Source: Actinoplanes palleronii (lineage in GTDB: Bacteria > Actinomycetota > Actinomycetes > Mycobacteriales > Micromonosporaceae). From it: 64,000 nt of DNA. Location of the stretch: assembly GCF_016862315.1 (NCBI RefSeq), contig NZ_BOMS01000031.1, positions 104,028 to 168,027 of the forward strand, given 5' to 3'. Both the position numbers and the translations under genes were made by a program. The notes beneath the pieces were generated by a model. That model was given only the letters and a program-made list of their open reading frames with translations, did not search any database and was not told the origin of the DNA. Below are positions 28,922-36,680 of the stretch, one piece after another. Position 1 is the stretch's first letter. Each line of letters begins with the position of its first letter.

Positions 28922-29480
28922 CTACGATCGGCCGGTGCCAGCTGATCGGCGAGGCGCCGGCCGTGGGATCTCCAGTTCGAGGCGGATCCACTCGGCCCGC
29001 TCCTGTAGGAAGGCCACTTGGTCCAACCAGCGGCCTTCCTGCTTATTCTCACCGCAGACGAGCCACGTCGGGACCCGAGCCAACAGACCCGGCAGGCACA
29101 TGTCAAAGATCCTGCCGCGGGCCGGACCGAACTGCTTGTGGAACGCGACGATCGGCCGTGGATAGTCCGTGAGAGCAGCATCCGTATGTTGCGCTCGGGG
29201 CTGACGCGACGCCAATCGCGCGGCCCAGAGTGTTGCGCTGCCACCCAGTCGACCGGGTGGCAGCGGTGCCGGTCGGCCCGCAGAGCACGATCGGTGCACC
29301 AGCGATGTGCGGCATGTCGGCCCCCGCCGCGGCCCCTTCGATGAGACCAGACGCTGGCCGAAGCGGGCGCCCAGTCGGTCGATGACGGCGGTGATCGTCG
29401 CCGGCCACGGGCACCTCTGGTTGACCGCACACCAGGACGCTGGGGTTGCTCATCGCGAAAACCGTCACCGACTCTCGCCA
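28922..29480 (-). pseudogene. frameshifted DUF2493-like (SLOG-fold) protein
   Basis: The pieces of one protein are spread over three frames: NPSVLVCGQPEVPVA and IEGAAAGADM near 29330-29450, then RHRCHPVDWVAAQ and DWRRVSPERNIRMLLS near 29190-29270, then PRPIVAFHKQFGPARGRIFD and MCLPGLLARVPTWLVCGENK down to about 28990. The GAAAGAD, HPADW-type and RN-x-x-ML motifs are those of YspA/cpYpsA-like SLOG proteins (DUF2493), thought to bind nucleotide-derived ligands. At least three frameshifts make it a pseudogene. Confidence 0.6.
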
Positions 29481-29511
29481 TTGTGGGCATCGGCATGCGG
29501 GTGGGTTGTCA

Positions 29512-29877
29512 CTACGGCGCAGGCGGCTCGTGCTCGGCGGCGCCGGGATGGCCCGCGTCGGTCCGCGGCTCACGCTGGGCCTGCTCCAGTACGGCATACG
29601 AGACCCACTGGGTGACATCGGCATATTGGTACCCGCCGTTGCGCCATGCCGCCTGGGCTGCCAGGCCGGTGAGTAGGACCAGTGCCGGCGGAGGCTGCCA
29701 CGGTGCGCCACCGGCGGCGTCGCTGCGGCGGGCCCGCCCGGTCTGTCGGGCCTGCTGCTCGAGCCGGACGGCAGCGTACGTTTCGACACTGACATCCAGC
29801 GCGTCGGCGCCGGCCTTCAGGTCGGCGAAGAGGCCGTCGTCGAGTTCAACGAGGAATGTGGTGCGGGCCATCAGCAT
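29512..29877 (-). CDS. small hypothetical protein, possible ribbon-helix-helix-like N-terminus
   Basis: 121 aa from ATG 29877 with an excellent GAGAGGAG ribosome-binding site. The N-terminal 45 residues (MARTTFLVELDDGLFADLKA, GADALDVSVETYAAVRLEQQ) have the strand-helix-helix pattern of CopG/Arc-type ribbon-helix-helix proteins. The C-terminal part (LVLLTGLAAQAAWRNGGYQY, ADVTQWVSYAVLEQAQREPR) is unassigned. Its RBS and codon pattern argue that it is real. It lies just upstream of the decayed DUF2493 gene in the same direction, with which it may once have formed a unit. A DNA-binding or antitoxin role is possible, not shown. Confidence 0.6.
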   Translation of the reverse strand: MLMARTTFLVELDDGLFADLKAGADALDVSVETYAAVRLEQQARQTGRARRSDAAGGAPWQPPPALVLLTGLAAQAAWRNGGYQYADVTQWVSYAVLEQAQREPRTDAGHPGAAEHEPPAP

Positions 29878-30404
29878 GTTCTCCTCTCGTTGGGGCGAGC
29901 CGTCATGACGTCGCGGTCGGCTCGCTGGTGTCCGGGCTGGCTGGCGATGTGGTGTTGGAGAACCGGAACCGATCATGGAGGCTGTCGAGCAGGCAGCCTG
30001 CATGCGGCCCACCGGGCGTGCAGCAGGGTCGGGAAGCAGACGCCTTTGAAGCGGATGTCCATCGCGGATGGCTTTCCGTATCGGGAAACAGGACTGCCAT
30101 GCCCCTGGCCGGGGAGATCGGCTGCTGAGCGCTGAGGCCGGTGCGGGCCTGTAAACCCGAGGATCCGGATGCCGTAATCATGCAGTGTCGATGCTGCAGC
30201 ACCGTAGCGGCTGAGGGCCCTACCTCGCTGCATGACACGCCGGTGGCACGGCGGATCAGGGGATGCCGTCGGAGCCGTTCGCCGTCGCGGTGCCCGGGCC
30301 GGAAGGTGGATCAGGCGGAACTACCGCACCAGCCGATCCGAAGCCTGCAGGACCGGTCCGCGGGCGGTTCGACATCATGCTGACCTGCACGGCCGCGGAT
30401 ATCG
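29878..30404. other. unassigned stretch between small hypothetical genes
   Basis: 527 bp. A plus-strand frame starting at ATG 30263 (MPSEPFAVAVPGPEGG ... FDIMLTCTAADIDGLHARNA) looks partly protein-like and may be the original 5' part of the next gene, displaced by a frameshift near 30450. The rest shows nothing. Confidence 0.3.
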
Positions 30405-30803
30405 ATGGGTTACATGCCCGAAATGCCGCTCTGTCGGCGCCTGTCGCCCGGCTACTCCGCGCCACCATGCGGGCACGCGGATCCGTACGTCGAGCGGATT
30501 GTGCCGCGGGAGGATCCCCGGTTCCTGGTCTCCTATTGGCTGGCTGACCCGGCACAGACCGCCGAACGTGTCGGCAAATGCGTCCGATGCAAGACGCAGT
30601 TGCGTCCCGGTGTACTTATCGGCGTCATAGGGCCGGCACCGATCGACCAGGTCGTCGTCTACGGTGACACTGATGGGCTGGCCAGCACGGCCTGGGCCGG
30701 CCTCGTCGGGATCTGCCCGTACCAGGTCGCCCGTTACGAGGCGCTGCGAGCCGCCAGACGCAGCATGCCCGCGGCCTACCGACAGACCGTCGCCGGGACC
30801 TGA
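30405..30803 (+). CDS. hypothetical protein with Cys pairs, possibly frameshifted 5'
   Basis: 132 aa as an open frame from ATG 30405. The convincing part begins about residue 20: CGHADPYVERIVPREDPRFL, AERVGKCVRCKTQLRPGVLI, DQVVVYGDTDGLASTAWAGL, ending AAYRQTVAGT. A C-G-H and a C-x-x-C could bind zinc. No family was recognised and there is no clear ribosome-binding site. A protein-like reading in another frame at 30263-30450 suggests the true start lies there and that one indel has broken the gene. Confidence 0.4.
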   Translation: MGYMPEMPLCRRLSPGYSAPPCGHADPYVERIVPREDPRFLVSYWLADPAQTAERVGKCVRCKTQLRPGVLIGVIGPAPIDQVVVYGDTDGLASTAWAGLVGICPYQVARYEALRAARRSMPAAYRQTVAGT

Positions 30804-30855
30804 TTTCCACCCTAACCGCAGGGTGTCGCGTTGTCGGGTACTGATCGGCTGGTCG

Positions 30856-31118
30856 TCAGTCGCCGTTGAGGCTCCAGTCGGCGTCGGGCCGCCCGGTCTT
30901 GTCGTTGACGGTGGCGTCGTTGTAGAGCCCTACGTTCGTGCGCGGCCAGGTCCCGTTGGGGAAGCCGTCTGGGTTACTGGCGTCGCCGTGCAGCTTGATC
31001 ATGACGTGGGCCTGGTCTCCGAGAAAACCAGCCAGCACGCCCACCGCGCCGACGATGACGGCGGTGTTCACTCCGCCCTCCTCCAGGAAGATCATGGCAC
31101 CGATCTCGGAGAACCGCT
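30856..31118 (-). pseudogene. C-terminal fragment paralogous to the ESX-substrate-like protein at 11344-12140
   Basis: The reading FSEIGAMIFLEEGGVNTAVI ... NVGLYNDATVND ... DADWSLNGD aligns along its length with the C-terminus of the 11344-12140 pseudogene (FSEIGGVIFVEEGTVNITAL ... NTARYNDATIND ... DADWNLKGE). It starts abruptly at about 31118, where it is fused directly to the truncated tnsB. It has no start of its own. Two copies in one island suggest that a full-length family member once lay here and that a deletion joined its 3' end to tnsB. Confidence 0.75.
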
Positions 31119-31430
31119 GCGGAATCCCGTCACCAGTTCGTTGACGTGAGCGATGCGCAGTGCAGCCCATTCCTGTTGTTGTTTTGTGAGGTCATCCCAG
31201 GTGGCGGGCTGCCGGCCACGGTCAGCAGGCAGGAACGATGAGCGGCTCGACTGGCGGCAATCAGCATCATGGAGAAGCTCACGTACGGATGTCTGCTTGA
31301 GTTCTCCGTTAGATGCCTCGAGACAGACTCGCCCGTACTGCGGCTCAACCTTGGTGACTGCCCACTCTCTTCGTTCCAGGACGATGACGGAGCCTGGAAC
31401 CAGTTCTATCTTCGTGCGTGATCTCACCAT
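31118..31430 (-). pseudogene. truncated tnsB-like transposase (N-terminal ~100 codons only)
   Basis: Starts at ATG 31430, overlapping the tnsA-like stop (ATGGTGA). The reading KIELVPGSVIVLERREWAVT, QYGRVCLEASNGELKQTSVR, ELLHDADCRQSS, DLTKQQQEWAALRIAHVNEL VTGFRSG corresponds to the N-terminal domain that precedes the DDE integrase core in actinobacterial Tn7-like TnsB proteins. The DDE domain is absent: the frame runs into the ESX-like fragment and stops within about 10 codons. A deletion has therefore removed the catalytic core, and probably tnsC as well. This inactivates self-transposition. Confidence 0.75.
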
Positions 31431-32290
31431 GAGCCGGGCCGGGGTGCCCAGACAAGGCAGCTGTCACCCAGCGGTCTGCTTAGGTCGATGACCGCGCGAC
31501 GCCACCAGATCAGGTGGGACAGGTGAGTGCGGGCGATGGCGGGAACCGAGGTAGCCTCGATGATCTCGTCGAAGCGGCGAGGGCCGGGACCTAACTGCGC
31601 GAGGACTTGATCCTGCATGCCCATGGGGTCTTTCATCGGTCGCCGTCTGGCGAACAGTTCGTCCAGGGTGTCGACCACGAATCGTTGCCAGCCACCGACC
31701 ACCAGGTATCTCCAGCCCATTACGAGGGCAACCTCGGCAGCGGCTGCAAACTTGATCCGGTCGTCTTCGCGAATCAACCGCGATGGCCTGACATCGATAA
31801 GAGTCAAACCAGTGTCCGTGTACGCCAGGTAGTCCGGAATGTGGCCGGACGAGCCCGCTGCGGTGCTGAAGCACAGAGAGAACGGCTGCGACTGCACCTC
31901 CCGCAAACCGCCTGCGAAGTCCAGCGCGCGCAGCAGCATTCGTTCTTCCTGCGACTCGTATCCATGCTGACGGACAGTGGACACGAGCACCTCGGTCCCA
32001 GGACGGTGTCGCTGCTCAGGGCTGAAGGTGAAGCCCCGCACCGGCACGCATCCTCGCGCTGGCATTGAAGTGAGACCACTGACAGGAACCGTGACCTTCT
32101 CGCGGTTGTACACCCATGTCGCGGTCCACTGGCGTGTCCAACCGGGACGGAGGTCGAGTTCAGCCCGGGCGTCCGCTGTCACGCGGTCCAGGGTTGCGAG
32201 TTCATTCCACCTGCACAGATGAGACCAGATCGGCGGTTCAGTGCTAGTGACACGGCTGTGACTGTCGCTGGATTCAGTGCGCGCCCACAT
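31424..32290 (-). CDS. tnsA: TnsA-like heteromeric transposase endonuclease subunit
   Basis: 288 aa. The central part (about 95-200) is a restriction-endonuclease-like fold: ESQEERMLLRALDFAGGLRE gives the first acidic residue, GHIPDYLAYTD the catalytic Asp, and LTLIDVRPSRLI the third motif, with Arg where Tn7 TnsA has Lys132. The C-terminal 70 residues (QDQVLAQLGPGPRRFDEIIE, HLSHLIWWRRAVIDLSRPLG) resemble the winged-helix tail of TnsA. In Tn7, TnsA cuts the 5' ends while TnsB cuts and joins the 3' ends. It lies 0.5 kb inside the right end and is coupled to tnsB by a 7-bp overlap, as in Tn7-like operons. Start codon ATG 32290 is without a strong RBS. Confidence 0.8.
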   Translation of the reverse strand: MWARTESSDSHSRVTSTEPPIWSHLCRWNELATLDRVTADARAELDLRPGWTRQWTATWVYNREKVTVPVSGLTSMPARGCVPVRGFTFSPEQRHRPGTEVLVSTVRQHGYESQEERMLLRALDFAGGLREVQSQPFSLCFSTAAGSSGHIPDYLAYTDTGLTLIDVRPSRLIREDDRIKFAAAAEVALVMGWRYLVVGGWQRFVVDTLDELFARRRPMKDPMGMQDQVLAQLGPGPRRFDEIIEATSVPAIARTHLSHLIWWRRAVIDLSRPLGDSCLVWAPRPGSW

Positions 32291-32792
32291 AGCTGCATCG
32301 AACTAGGTCGAACACATGGTGTCCACCATGACACGCTGTCTCATGGAGGCTGTCGCACGAGTCGTACATGACAAATAAGGATTTAGCGTACTTTTAGGGG
32401 CTTAATACTCGAGTGACTCGGTGGCCTGTCGCATCGCAGTCCTGGTCGTATGACGATTTGTACTATCTGCATTGCTTTGACCATTTCAATCCCGATGCAG
32501 GTGTCGCGTCGGGCAGTACGCGATAGGGGCTGACGGCTCTACCAGGTCCATGCTGGGGTACCAGTCAGAAGGAAGGTCCTGGCAGCGAGCGAAATGAGGC
32601 CAGGAGCACTCCATCGGTGGTCGCGACAGCAGTTGATCGAGGTGCGGCCGCCAGCGGGACATCTCGAACGGAGGGCGGATCGGATGCTGTCTTGCCAGGG
32701 CACCGGCTCGAGTGAGACGGGCTTCAACGGAAGCGTGCGCTGCTCGAACAGGCACGTACTTTGACGTGCTGATACTCGACCACACGATGGTC
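32291..32792. other. right subterminal region with low-confidence small ORF (32486-32794, minus)
   Basis: This spacer carries the tnsA promoter and part of the right end. A minus-strand frame of 102 aa ending at 32486 (internal MSRWRPHLDQLLSRPPMECS, WPHFARCQDLPSDWYPSMDL) is reasonably protein-like. However, its most upstream start lies inside a transposase site and no RBS is evident. Treat it as a possible small element-encoded protein. Confidence 0.3.
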
Positions 32793-32845
32793 ATCGACCA
32801 GATAGGTTTAATGATCGGCCAACTAAAGCGAAAATCCGCATGGGG
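32793..32845. repeat. right end: two transposase-type sites, terminal inverted repeat and target duplication
   Basis: ATCGGCCAACTA (32814-32825) is the exact inverted match of the left-end 12-mer. A degenerate copy, ATCGACCAGATA, lies 21 bp inward at 32793-32804. The element ends with ...CCGCA at 32840 and TGGGG follows at 32841-32845, matching the left flank. Confidence 0.8.
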
Positions 32846-32946
32846 GTGTCTCGGGCGGCCGGAGGCACCCCTGAGGGCCAGCCGGTCTCCGCTGGGGGCG
32901 GGCGGTGGCGGTCGAGGGGGCCGGTGGAACGTGAAAAGGTGAGGGC

Positions 32947-33765
32947 ATGCGGATCGCTGCGCTGCACACGTACCCGGTAAAGGGTTGTCACCGCCTGGAC
33001 CACGACGAAGCCGGAGTGGAGCCCTGGGGCCTGACCGGCGACCGCCGGTGGATGATGGTCGACGCCGGCGGCGTCGGTGTCACCCAGCGCGACACCCCGC
33101 TGCTGACCCAGCTCACCGTGCGGCCGCGCCCCGGCGGGCTCCGGCTCAGCGCCCCCGGGTTGCCCGAGCTCGATCTGGACGAGCCGGCTGGCGGCCCGAA
33201 GGTCGCGGTGCGGGTGTTCCGCAACAAGCCGGAGGTGCCGGCCCGGCACGCCGATGCGGGGAGCGCGTGGTGCAGCGAGTTCCTCGGCCGGGACGTGCGG
33301 CTGGCCTGGCAGGCCGACCCGACCGGGCGGACGATCCCGGAGGCGGCGCAGCCCGGTGACCGGGTCAGCCTCGCCGACGGCTACCCGGTGCTGCTGGCCA
33401 ACACCGCGTCGCTGGACGCGGTGAACGGCTGGCTGGTCGAGGCCGGCGACGAGCCGGTGCCGATGCACCGGTTCCGGCCGAACCTGGTGGTCGACGGCGC
33501 GCCCGCGTGGGCCGAGGACGGCTGGCTGGGCCGGCGGCTGCGGATCGGCGAGGTGACCTTCCGGGTGTCGAAGGCCTGTCCGCGGTGCCGGGTGACCACT
33601 ATCGATCAGGAGACCGGTGAGACCGGGCGGCAGCCGTTGACGGTACTCGGGCAGCACCGCCGGATCGACGGCGGCCTGATGTTCGCGGTGAACCTGGTCC
33701 CGGAGCTGTCCGCGGGTGACACCGGAGTGTTGCGGGTCGGCGACTCGGTGGTACCGCAGGAGTGA
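32947..33765 (+). CDS. MOSC domain-containing protein (mARC/YcbX-like)
   Basis: 272 aa, ATG with GGTGAGGG ribosome-binding site. The N-terminal MOSC_N beta-barrel (MRIAALHTYPVKGCHRLDHD, LTGDRRWMMVDAGGVGVTQR) and the MOSC domain (RFRPNLVVDGAPAWAEDGWL, the conserved Cys in VSKACPRCRVTTIDQETGE) are both present. The family carries sulfurated molybdenum cofactor and reduces N-hydroxylated compounds together with a redox partner. It is the first backbone gene beyond the island and stands alone. Confidence 0.92.
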   Translation: MRIAALHTYPVKGCHRLDHDEAGVEPWGLTGDRRWMMVDAGGVGVTQRDTPLLTQLTVRPRPGGLRLSAPGLPELDLDEPAGGPKVAVRVFRNKPEVPARHADAGSAWCSEFLGRDVRLAWQADPTGRTIPEAAQPGDRVSLADGYPVLLANTASLDAVNGWLVEAGDEPVPMHRFRPNLVVDGAPAWAEDGWLGRRLRIGEVTFRVSKACPRCRVTTIDQETGETGRQPLTVLGQHRRIDGGLMFAVNLVPELSAGDTGVLRVGDSVVPQE

Positions 33766-33817
33766 CTCGGCACTCATTAGCGGTACTCGTGTCTTAGGAG
33801 TGTCTTAGAAGATTTGC

Positions 33818-33831
33818 TGGGAGCGCTCCAC
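33818..33831. promoter_or_regulatory. CebR-like operator upstream of the expansin gene
   Basis: TGGGAGCGCTCCAC matches 12 of 14 positions of the 14-bp palindrome TGGGAGCGCTCCCA bound by the cellobiose/cellotriose-sensing LacI-family repressor CebR in streptomycetes. It lies 20 bp before the GTG start, where a repressor would block initiation. The homology of the regulator in this organism is assumed. Confidence 0.7.
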
Positions 33832-33850
33832 CCGACGAGTATCGCTGAGC

Positions 33851-34807
33851 GTGAGTGCTCATCGACGACCGTTCTCGAACCGTTGGCTGGCCGCCGGCGG
33901 CGCCGCTGTTCTCGCCGGGATCATCGGCGTGGCGTTGCTGCTGCAGACCGGCGGGTCGGCCTGCGCCGCGCCGCCGAGCACCAGCGCGAAGTCCGGCAAG
34001 GCGACCTTCTACGACCTGGCCGGCACGTCCGGTAACTGTTCGTTCGAGGTGCCCGCCGACGATCTCTACGTGGCGCTGGGCCCGGACCAGTACGCCGCGG
34101 GCGCCTCCTGCGGCGCGTACCTCGACGTCACCGGGCCGAAGGGCAAGGTCCGGGTCAAGGTCTTCGACTCCTGCCCGGAGTGCGACACCGGCCACCTGGA
34201 CCTGAGCCGTACCGCGTTCAAGAAGATCGGCGCCGAGGTGGCCGGGATCATCCCGATCACCTACAAGCTGGTCGCGAACCCGTCCGTGCCCGGCCCGGTC
34301 ACCGTCCGGATCAAAGAGGGCGCGTCGCAGTACTGGTTCGCCGCGCGGATCGACAACCACGCGAACCTGCTGTCCTCGGTCAAGGTCTCCAGCGGCGGCG
34401 GCAGCTTCAAGACCGCGCACCGCGAGGACTACAACTACTGGTTGATCGACAGCGGCGCCGGGTCCGGCCCCTACAAGATCAAAATCACTGATGTGTACGG
34501 CAACAGCACCACGGTGTCCGGAATCGACATGAAGCCTGGCGTGGTCCAGAAGACCTCGGCGTCGATCTCCGGCGGCTCCTCCACCGTCGAGAAGGCCACC
34601 ACCACCACGAAGGCCAGGACCTCGGCCTCGGCGTCGGCCTCACCCGCCGCGAAGAAGTCATCCCCCGCCACCAAGCCCACGACCGTTGCTCCGTCGGCGT
34701 CCTCGGTGGCCCCGCTGCTCGAGTCGGCCCCTGCCGCCCCGGGCACCACCGAGGACGCCCTGGTCAACCTCACCGCCGCCGACGCCACCAAGCCCAACTG
34801 CGGCTGA
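33851..34807 (+). CDS. secreted expansin-like protein (DPBB + CBM63-like) with disordered tail
   Basis: 318 aa from GTG 33851. The signal peptide (about 12-40, WLAAGGAAVLAGIIGVALLL) ends near ACAAP. D1 domain (about 45-135): GKATFYDLAGTSGNCSF, CGAYLDVTGPKGKVRVKVFD, CPECDTGHLDLS, with the conserved Asp in GHLDLS that marks EXLX1-type expansins. D2 (about 140-235): SVPGPVTVRIKEGASQYWFA and aromatic surface residues, a CBM63-like cellulose-binding fold. The last 80 residues are Ser/Thr/Ala-rich and disordered, perhaps a wall-spanning tail. Expansins loosen cellulose without hydrolysis. A CebR-like operator lies immediately upstream. Confidence 0.88.
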   Translation: MSAHRRPFSNRWLAAGGAAVLAGIIGVALLLQTGGSACAAPPSTSAKSGKATFYDLAGTSGNCSFEVPADDLYVALGPDQYAAGASCGAYLDVTGPKGKVRVKVFDSCPECDTGHLDLSRTAFKKIGAEVAGIIPITYKLVANPSVPGPVTVRIKEGASQYWFAARIDNHANLLSSVKVSSGGGSFKTAHREDYNYWLIDSGAGSGPYKIKITDVYGNSTTVSGIDMKPGVVQKTSASISGGSSTVEKATTTTKARTSASASASPAAKKSSPATKPTTVAPSASSVAPLLESAPAAPGTTEDALVNLTAADATKPNCG

Positions 34808-35137
34808 CAACACCCAGCGAGTCGACAGCCCGCCGCCGAGCGCACCCCGGCCGCGGGCTGTTCGACGTGTGCACAACCTGTGGATAACCCGCCAACCCAC
34901 CGCACAAAAAAGGCCAAAGCACCACAAAAAGCAGCCCGTCGCAAAATGCGAGCGAAGCGAAGCATGGGGGTTAACCGCAACTGGACCGCTACAGCGAGCG
35001 CGCCGGAGGGTTAACCGCAACCGGGCTGCCCGCGAGAGTCACCGTGATGCGGGGCTTCCGGGGGCTCGGCCCCCGGAGCCAGCATGACGAGGCGTCATGG
35101 TGAGCGCGTTTCGCGAACACACTGCGCCTGCGCCTCG
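34808..35137. repeat. spacer with duplicated 14-bp GTTAAC motif
   Basis: GGGTTAACCGCAAC occurs at 34968-34981 and again at 35008-35021, exactly 40 bp apart. The rest of the 330-bp spacer between the expansin and tRNA-Leu genes holds no gene. The motif could be a protein-binding site or a chance duplication. Confidence 0.5.
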
Positions 35138-35220
35138 TGCGGAAGAAGGGACTCGAACCCTCACGCCCTCTCGGGCACGGGCACCTAAAACCCGCGCGGC
35201 TGCCATTTCGCCACTCCCGC
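35138..35220 (-). tRNA. tRNA-Leu (anticodon UAG)
   Basis: On the minus strand the acceptor stem GCGGGAG pairs with CTTCCGC, the T-arm is GGGTTCGAGTCCC, and the long variable arm (TGCCCGAGAGGGCGT) is that of a class II tRNA. The anticodon loop TTTAGGT gives anticodon TAG, decoding CUA. CCA is not encoded. Confidence 0.93.
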
Positions 35221-35499
35221 TCGTTCTGCCCATCAAGAGCAAAGCGTTGCGCAGAGAGTCTAAACGGTTCAGCCGGTCGGTGCCTCGCCGGTTCTGGCGG
35301 AACGTGATCGTTCGGGCCCGTCGACCGGGTGAACCGTGCACGGCGGCCGCCTTGCGGGTTGGGTACCGCATGACGACCGCCGTGAGCCCGGACCACCCCG
35401 CGCCGCGGCGGGACTTGTGGATCGCCCTCCTCATCGGCGCGGATGGCCCGGACTTGCACACTTTCCCGAAGTCCGGACCGGTGACTCTGCCCAGGAAGA

Positions 35500-35976
35500 T
35501 CAGTCCAGGCCGAGGTCACGGCGCAACTTGGCGACGTGGCCGGTGGCCTTGACGTTGTAGAAGGCCCGCTCGATCGCGCCGTTCTCGTCGATCACGAACG
35601 TGGACCGGATCACCCCGGTCACCGTCTTGCCGTACAGCTGCTTCTCGCCGTACGCGCCGTACGCGATCAGCACGCTCTTGTCCTCGTCGCTGACCAGTGG
35701 GAACGTGATCGCGTCGCGCTCGCGGAACTTGGCGAGCTTGGCCGGCTTGTCGGGGGAGATGCCGACCACCTCATACCCGGCGGCCTGCAGCGAGGCGAGC
35801 GAGTCGCGGAAGTCGCAGGCCTGCTTGGTGCAGCCGGGCGTCATGGCGGCCGGGTACGCGTACAGCACCACCTTGCGCCCGCGCAGATCCTTGAGCGAGA
35901 GCTGGTCGCCGTTGTCGGTCGGCAGGGAGAAGTCGGGCGCGGCGTCGCCGGCGTCGAGACGCACGATGTCAGTCAT
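35500..35976 (-). CDS. bcp: thioredoxin-dependent peroxiredoxin (Bcp/PrxQ type)
   Basis: 158 aa, standard length. Peroxidatic Cys in AAMTPGCTKQACDFRDS, with a second Cys five residues later, as in two-Cys PrxQ enzymes (C-x4-C). FSLPTDNGDQLSLKDLRGRK and GVIRSTFVIDENG are family blocks. It reduces hydrogen peroxide and organic hydroperoxides in the cytosol using thioredoxin. The usual (K/R)-D-x-TPGC segment is YPAAMTPGC here, a small deviation. It lies 21 bp downstream of the SpeD-like gene and may be cotranscribed. Confidence 0.93.
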   Translation of the reverse strand: MTDIVRLDAGDAAPDFSLPTDNGDQLSLKDLRGRKVVLYAYPAAMTPGCTKQACDFRDSLASLQAAGYEVVGISPDKPAKLAKFRERDAITFPLVSDEDKSVLIAYGAYGEKQLYGKTVTGVIRSTFVIDENGAIERAFYNVKATGHVAKLRRDLGLD

Positions 35977-35997
35977 GGGACCGACGATAGTGCCGGG

Positions 35998-36426
35998 TCA
36001 GGGTGCCACCCGCCGGCCACTCCAGAGCTGCTCGGCGGCGGCCAGATCGCGGGGCCACTCCTCGCCCCGGCGCCGCAGCGTGTGCTCGCTGATCTCGTAG
36101 TCGCCGACCAGCCGGTGGAACTCGGCGAGCACGTCGGACTCGCGGAACGGTTTGCAGGAGAAGACGTTCACGAAGATCTCCCGCAGGTGCGGGTAGGTGT
36201 GGATGGCCGCGTGCGACTCGGCCAGGATCACCACCGCCGACTTGCCGGACTTCTCCGGCGGGCCGCCCTCGGTGGCGACCAGCGGGCCGGCGATCACCGT
36301 CATGCCGATCCGGTCGACCAGCTCGCGCATGAACGTCGTCAAGACCTGATCGTCGTCGAGCGCTGTGATGTCGGCGATGCCGGACAAGCGCAAGGTCAAC
36401 TCATCGCCGTAGTGGTCATTTTCCAT
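35998..36426 (-). CDS. SpeD/SpeH-type pyruvoyl decarboxylase (S-adenosylmethionine decarboxylase family)
   Basis: 142 aa from ATG 36426, chosen because GGGAGGCG precedes it; the frame is open further upstream without a site. The self-cleavage and pyruvoyl-forming Ser lies in VILAESHAAIHTYPHLRE, and the active-site Cys in NVFSCKPFRESD. The family decarboxylates S-adenosylmethionine for spermidine synthesis. Some bacterial members instead act on arginine or ornithine. No spermidine synthase lies beside it, so the substrate is open. Confidence 0.88.
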   Translation of the reverse strand: MENDHYGDELTLRLSGIADITALDDDQVLTTFMRELVDRIGMTVIAGPLVATEGGPPEKSGKSAVVILAESHAAIHTYPHLREIFVNVFSCKPFRESDVLAEFHRLVGDYEISEHTLRRRGEEWPRDLAAAEQLWSGRRVAP

Positions 36427-36680
36427 GACGCCTCCCAGGGCCGTGAAACGTACGTTACCGGCCTTCGGCGCCTCCGAATGTGCCACGTTTTCGCTGGCCA
36501 GAGGCCATGAGGGATTCCTTTCCGGCAAGCCAAGGTCACCATCAATTCCGTTTTCGGACCACGGTGGACGGTGTGGTTTCCGGTGTTCCGCCGCGGACAG
36601 TCGGATACCGGTCTGGCGGCCCGGCGCGGATCTTCAGTACGCTCCGCGGGCAGATCGCGTCGAGAGCGGAGATCAGGGCC

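Larger units (their letters stand above)
2747..32840. mobile_element. putative Tn7-like transposon / genomic island (30,094 bp) with 5-bp target duplication
   Basis: Left end 2747-2773 and right end 32814-32840 are inverted copies matching at 22 of 27 positions; both begin TGC (5') and share TTTTCG and TAGTTGGCCGAT. Just outside, TGGGG occurs at 2742-2746 and again at 32841-32845, a 5-bp duplication as made by Tn7 and its relatives. Each end carries a second copy of the binding-like site 20-21 bp inward. A tnsA-like gene and a truncated tnsB lie next to the right end. The backbone resumes with the hut operon on the left and a MOSC gene on the right. Canonical Tn7 ends are TGT...ACA, so this is a divergent relative. 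No tnsC or target selector was seen, so mobility would need help in trans. Confidence 0.8.

Noticed and set aside
2747..32840. Integrase-type att sites or a simple IS21 insertion as explanation for the matching ends
   Set aside because: att sites would be direct repeats, but these are inverted with a short duplication outside. IS21 ends can look similar, but no istA/istB is present whereas tnsA and part of tnsB lie at the right end.
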